From Anaerolineae bacterium (GTDB taxonomy: Bacteria > Chloroflexota > Anaerolineae > Anaerolineales > Anaerolineaceae), in the NCBI GenBank assembly GCA_013178095.1, contig JABLXK010000004.1, forward strand, positions 186,001 to 250,000: a DNA stretch of 64,000 nucleotides. Reading direction: 5' to 3'. The position numbers and the translations under genes were made by a program. Positions 61,062 through 64,000 of this stretch are shown here, piece by piece; the first letter of the stretch is position 1, and every line of letters begins with the position of its first letter. The notes under the pieces were generated by a model. The model saw nothing but the letters and a program-made list of their open reading frames with translations, made no database searches and had not been told where the DNA came from.

Positions 61062-62660
61062 TCAATCCATATTGATCAACTTTTCAAACAGGTGTTCCTT
61101 TGGCTGCATGCGCGGGGGTTTGATGTGAGCCAGGTCGGCTCCGGCGGCATGCTGGCTTTGCATGTAATGTTCGAATGCGCCGCAGGGCAATGCGCTGATT
61201 TTCAGGTTATGGTTTCCCATGATCTCCTCCAACCCGGCATAATCCGGATGGATGGCGCGGATGTTATCTTCAACCAACCGGTGAACCTCTTCCATCGGCA
61301 GATGATCCGGCTTCTTGAACTCGATATACAGGTGAAGGATCGGCTTTCCGTCCTCGATTTCTTTTTTCGCAGTCCAATCGACATAATCAATATTGGATTT
61401 ATTGATTGCCTGCCAGATTGATTTCTCCGTGAATCGTACCATATTACTGAGGTCGATCATATCGTCACCGCGGGAATAGAAGCGGAATTGGGGTAAAGCG
61501 ACATTGATTTCCGCATCGCCGATGGATTCGACCGTGAACATATCGCCAACGCGGTAGCGCATGAACACCCCACCTAACAAGTTGGTGAACACGATCTCAT
61601 AGATGCCAGGTTCCAATTCATCAGTCAACACAGTTTTTGGAACGTAATTCGGGTCGGCTTTATTCTTGAGGTGCTCCTCAAGCGGAATCCACTCGTAAAA
61701 ATTCAGGTGCGGATAGAAAGTCATTCCTTTATAATTCCATCCCTGCAGGCATTGCATGCCGCCTTCGGTGCTGCCATAGCCTTCCAATGGCTTCTTGCCC
61801 CAATAATATTCGACTTTTTCGCGGTAGATATCGGTATCCATGCCGCCGGTCATAACGCCTTTTAGTTTCCAGATATCTTTGGGCAGCATTTTCCGGTGAT
61901 TGAGTTTTGAAACAATCAAGCCTTTCAACAACCTGAGGATGGTTTTCAATTTCATATTCTTCATAGAAGACTTGCTGCTACCGGCCCCTTGCTCGAATTT
62001 TTCTCCCATTTTTGCCAAAACACTGGCAAGCCCGTAGAAATAATCGATCCCGGTTTCCATACCTTGGCTGAATCCGGCCGCAATCCGATCTGCGAATTCC
62101 ATCTTCTCTCCCTCTTCCAGAGGGGGCACAAATCTGGCCTGCAGCAAATCAGCAGTCGCATGGCTCACGTAACCGGATGAATATGGCAGCGGCGCAGTGG
62201 CCAGCAAAAGAGTGTCATCCACTTCCAGTTTAACGTCGCCCTTGTAGCTGCAGGAAGAAAGGATCATGGCTGAAATAGCTACCGCGCCGTGGCTCTCTTC
62301 GTACATGCGGTCGGTCAACGGCACCCATTTGCATTTGTACTTACCCGACCTGCCGGATGTGCGCGCCCAACGGTAATGCTGTTTGGGCAGCTTGGATTCA
62401 TCCTGCTCCAGGAGGAAATCCACGTAGTCCTCGTAAGTCGTCAACGGCACGCGTTCACGAAATTCCTGAACGGACTTTGGCATATTGTTGCCGAAGAAAT
62501 GTTTCCCGATTTCACTATCCTTCCAAATGGCGAATTGTTCCAGGAGCAGCCGCTCCTGGATTTCCATATACTCCGGGATGCTCAGGTCATAATGACCGCA
62601 ATATTTAGACCATAGCTTCTCCTTTTGCCCCTGTTTGATCCAATCTGCTGCTAACGACAT
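61062..62660 (-). CDS. GH3 auxin-responsive-type acyl-adenylate ligase
   Basis: This 532-residue protein is of the GH3 (plant JAR1-like) firefly-luciferase superfamily: the P-loop region is TSGRSGKYKCKW (near residue 100), then the GSTEGG nucleotide motif (near residue 300), MRYRVGDM and the mobile C-terminal domain. Plant GH3 proteins join amino acids to acids such as jasmonate; bacterial ones are little studied and may join small acids to amines in a natural product. It is 3 bp from the methyltransferase gene that precedes it in the unit. Confidence 0.85.
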   Translation of the reverse strand: MSLAADWIKQGQKEKLWSKYCGHYDLSIPEYMEIQERLLLEQFAIWKDSEIGKHFFGNNMPKSVQEFRERVPLTTYEDYVDFLLEQDESKLPKQHYRWARTSGRSGKYKCKWVPLTDRMYEESHGAVAISAMILSSCSYKGDVKLEVDDTLLLATAPLPYSSGYVSHATADLLQARFVPPLEEGEKMEFADRIAAGFSQGMETGIDYFYGLASVLAKMGEKFEQGAGSSKSSMKNMKLKTILRLLKGLIVSKLNHRKMLPKDIWKLKGVMTGGMDTDIYREKVEYYWGKKPLEGYGSTEGGMQCLQGWNYKGMTFYPHLNFYEWIPLEEHLKNKADPNYVPKTVLTDELEPGIYEIVFTNLLGGVFMRYRVGDMFTVESIGDAEINVALPQFRFYSRGDDMIDLSNMVRFTEKSIWQAINKSNIDYVDWTAKKEIEDGKPILHLYIEFKKPDHLPMEEVHRLVEDNIRAIHPDYAGLEEIMGNHNLKISALPCGAFEHYMQSQHAAGADLAHIKPPRMQPKEHLFEKLINMD

Positions 62661-62663
62661 ATC

Positions 62664-63494
62664 CTACTCATCCTCTCTTTTCTGAAATTTTAAAATGATT
62701 GGGTTTGGCGCCCAGAATTTTTTGGATTTCATTTCCTTCGATTCCAGATGGCTGAACCCGGCCGCGACGATCATCTCTTCCCAATGTTGTATCGTGTGAA
62801 TATTGGCGATGGATTGTGACTCAGCCACCGCCCGCGTAAAATTCTCGGTGAATAAAAAGTATAAAAAAGCAAGTGATTTAATACCAAATCGGATCAATCC
62901 ATTTTTCCAACTGTTCGAACTGCCCGCGTCAGCCAGATGCGCAGTCCCCCCGTTCTTTAATGTAGTGAAGATATTGGATAAAAGCTTCTCAGCATCCATA
63001 TGGTGTGTCGCCAGGCAGCAAATCGCGCGGTCAACGCTTCCGGCTTTCAGGGGTAATTCATGCGCCGAGCCACACACCAGGGATAACCATTCTACTTTTC
63101 TAAAACCTAAATTTCGTTTGGCGTTCTGCAGCATCGATAAGGTGATATCGATTCCGATTATCTTTTTGAATTCTTTCCCGTGTTTATTCAGGTACGAAGG
63201 GATGAAAGCTGTTCCGGTGGCAATATCCAAAATCACTTCATCCGGCTTTGTATGGACACCCTCCAAGAGCTGCGCAACGAACCCTTCATAATTTATCCCC
63301 CAAAATCGATTGAGTTCATTATTCATTAACCCCTCATACCGAGGGGCCATTTCAGAAAAGGTTGCAATGATATTCCGCTGTTCTTCCAATGTCATCTTCC
63401 TTAAATACCAATAATTTGTCCGCCCTCCGAACAACATAAAAATTATAAACGATATTAACCGGACTGCCAACATAATCGGCAGTTTTTTTGACAA
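62664..63494 (-). CDS. Class I SAM-dependent methyltransferase
   Basis: This 276-residue protein has the SAM loop ILDIATGTAF (motif I, near residue 90), GIDITLSMLQNAKRN (motif post-I), and a UbiE-like downstream part. The N-terminus carries a hydrophobic stretch (about residues 6-24), possibly a membrane anchor or an upstream extension; if an internal start at 63395 is used, the soluble part alone would be made. It precedes the GH3-type ligase gene and both are likely one transcript. Confidence 0.82.
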   Translation of the reverse strand: MSKKLPIMLAVRLISFIIFMLFGGRTNYWYLRKMTLEEQRNIIATFSEMAPRYEGLMNNELNRFWGINYEGFVAQLLEGVHTKPDEVILDIATGTAFIPSYLNKHGKEFKKIIGIDITLSMLQNAKRNLGFRKVEWLSLVCGSAHELPLKAGSVDRAICCLATHHMDAEKLLSNIFTTLKNGGTAHLADAGSSNSWKNGLIRFGIKSLAFLYFLFTENFTRAVAESQSIANIHTIQHWEEMIVAAGFSHLESKEMKSKKFWAPNPIILKFQKREDE

Positions 63495-63605
63495 TCAGGA
63501 AAATAAATGATCTTTCAGCAACGGAATTTGCGTGAAAGCCAACCTGCCTTCCGCTTCAGGTAATTTAGGGCAAGTTAATGGATGATTATCCTGCTTTTCC
63601 AGCAA

Positions 63606-64000
63606 TTACCCGCTGGATTTTTGAGCCAGGATGTACCATTGCGTAACGTTGTTGAAGCGATCGGGAGTGTCATACCATGATCCCAGGCGGATGCCCTGGA
63701 TGGATTTGTCTACCGCATAATTATAGACCGGATAGAATAACGGCAGCGCCGGGAGTTCGTCGGCGAAGACCACCTGGAAATTGCGATAGAGTTTTGCGCG
63801 TTCACTGGTATCCAGCAAAACCCGCGCTTCCTCGAGATATTGGCTGATGGTTCGATTTTCCCATTGCGAATAATTTTGCCCGCCGCTTTGTTCAGCCTGA
63901 TCCCAGAACGGGTACGGATCGGGATCGGGAGAATTCGTATAATCGATGTCAATCAGGGCAGCTTCGTAGGTCAACGGCTGCAGATGGTCCAAGATTAGCG
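63606..64000 (-). CDS. C-terminus of a peptide ABC transporter binding protein (partial)
   Basis: The frame is open to the right edge of the window and shows only the last about 131 residues of a family 5 solute-binding protein: DPYPFWDQAEQSGGQNYSQW and the terminal LYRNFQVVFADELPALPLFYP with a final RLGSWYD are typical of oligopeptide or dipeptide binding proteins. The rest lies outside. The gap 63495-63605 shows nothing else. Confidence 0.85.
   Translation of the reverse strand, partial: LILDHLQPLTYEAALIDIDYTNSPDPDPYPFWDQAEQSGGQNYSQWENRTISQYLEEARVLLDTSERAKLYRNFQVVFADELPALPLFYPVYNYAVDKSIQGIRLGSWYDTPDRFNNVTQWYILAQKSSG

Overview
The window looks like a chromosomal segment of a Chloroflexota bacterium, most likely an Anaerolineae-type anaerobe. 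This is inferred from the style of the genes (GC-rich, an LAAC-type lipobox followed by an Ala/Pro/Glu linker, a CpXC protein, an FHA plus winged-helix regulator beside a Ser/Thr kinase, a membrane-extended YvcK) and not from any rRNA or marker tree. No rRNA or tRNA gene was found. Almost every gene is placed by family motifs visible in its translation; a few are honest unknowns.

Region 1 (1-10.6 kb, all leftward) is a purine or nucleoside locus: an 8-oxoguanine-deaminase-like amidohydrolase, a GntR/UTRA regulator, an aspartate-carbamoyltransferase-like enzyme, a YgeW-type carbamoyltransferase, a carbamate kinase, and a BMP-family nucleoside ABC importer (lipoprotein, double ATPase, two permeases). 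A palindrome TTGTCCRACAA occurs in front of both the deaminase and the lipoprotein genes and is a good candidate operator. The intergenic gaps at 7.1-7.45 kb and 10.6-11.2 kb are packed with small hairpin repeats, several with a 5' GTAG and with covarying stems.

Region 2 (11-18.5 kb) holds an EamA transporter whose stop codon lies inside one of those repeats, then an AT-rich island. In the island a 338-residue protein of unknown function is translationally coupled to a RelA/SpoT-type synthetase gene that has been split by an IS256-family element. A PrsW/YhfC-like membrane protein, a 1-kb nested hairpin repeat array (75-bp tandem units), a DUF3105 protein and a PadR regulator with a coiled-coil partner follow.

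Region 3 (18.7-24.3 kb) is a two-component system divergent from a LanFEG-type ABC exporter (peptide antibiotic immunity), with an 11-bp direct repeat upstream of the transporter, then an SMP-30 family lactonase.

Region 4 (24.7-37.8 kb) is central carbon and signalling: pgk, gap, a membrane-extended YvcK, a ROK glucokinase, an orphan GAF-PAS histidine kinase, a CpXC protein, an FHA/winged-helix regulator divergent from a Ser/Thr kinase, a large GH3-like exported protein with an altered catalytic loop, and a glycerophosphodiesterase.

Region 5 (37.9-64 kb) is mostly housekeeping: recJ, alr, tgt, an undecaprenyl diphosphatase fused to a PstS-like binding domain, proC, add, a GyrI/PadR/BtrH-like trio, a TtuB/TtuA-like tRNA thiolation pair, glnA with a long structured and terminated leader or small RNA, radC, a PfkB kinase, parA-parB, an amidohydrolase, a double-XRE protein, a GNAT enzyme, a GAF/HD-GYP membrane protein, a GH3-auxin-type ligase with a methyltransferase, and the end of a peptide-binding protein cut by the window edge.
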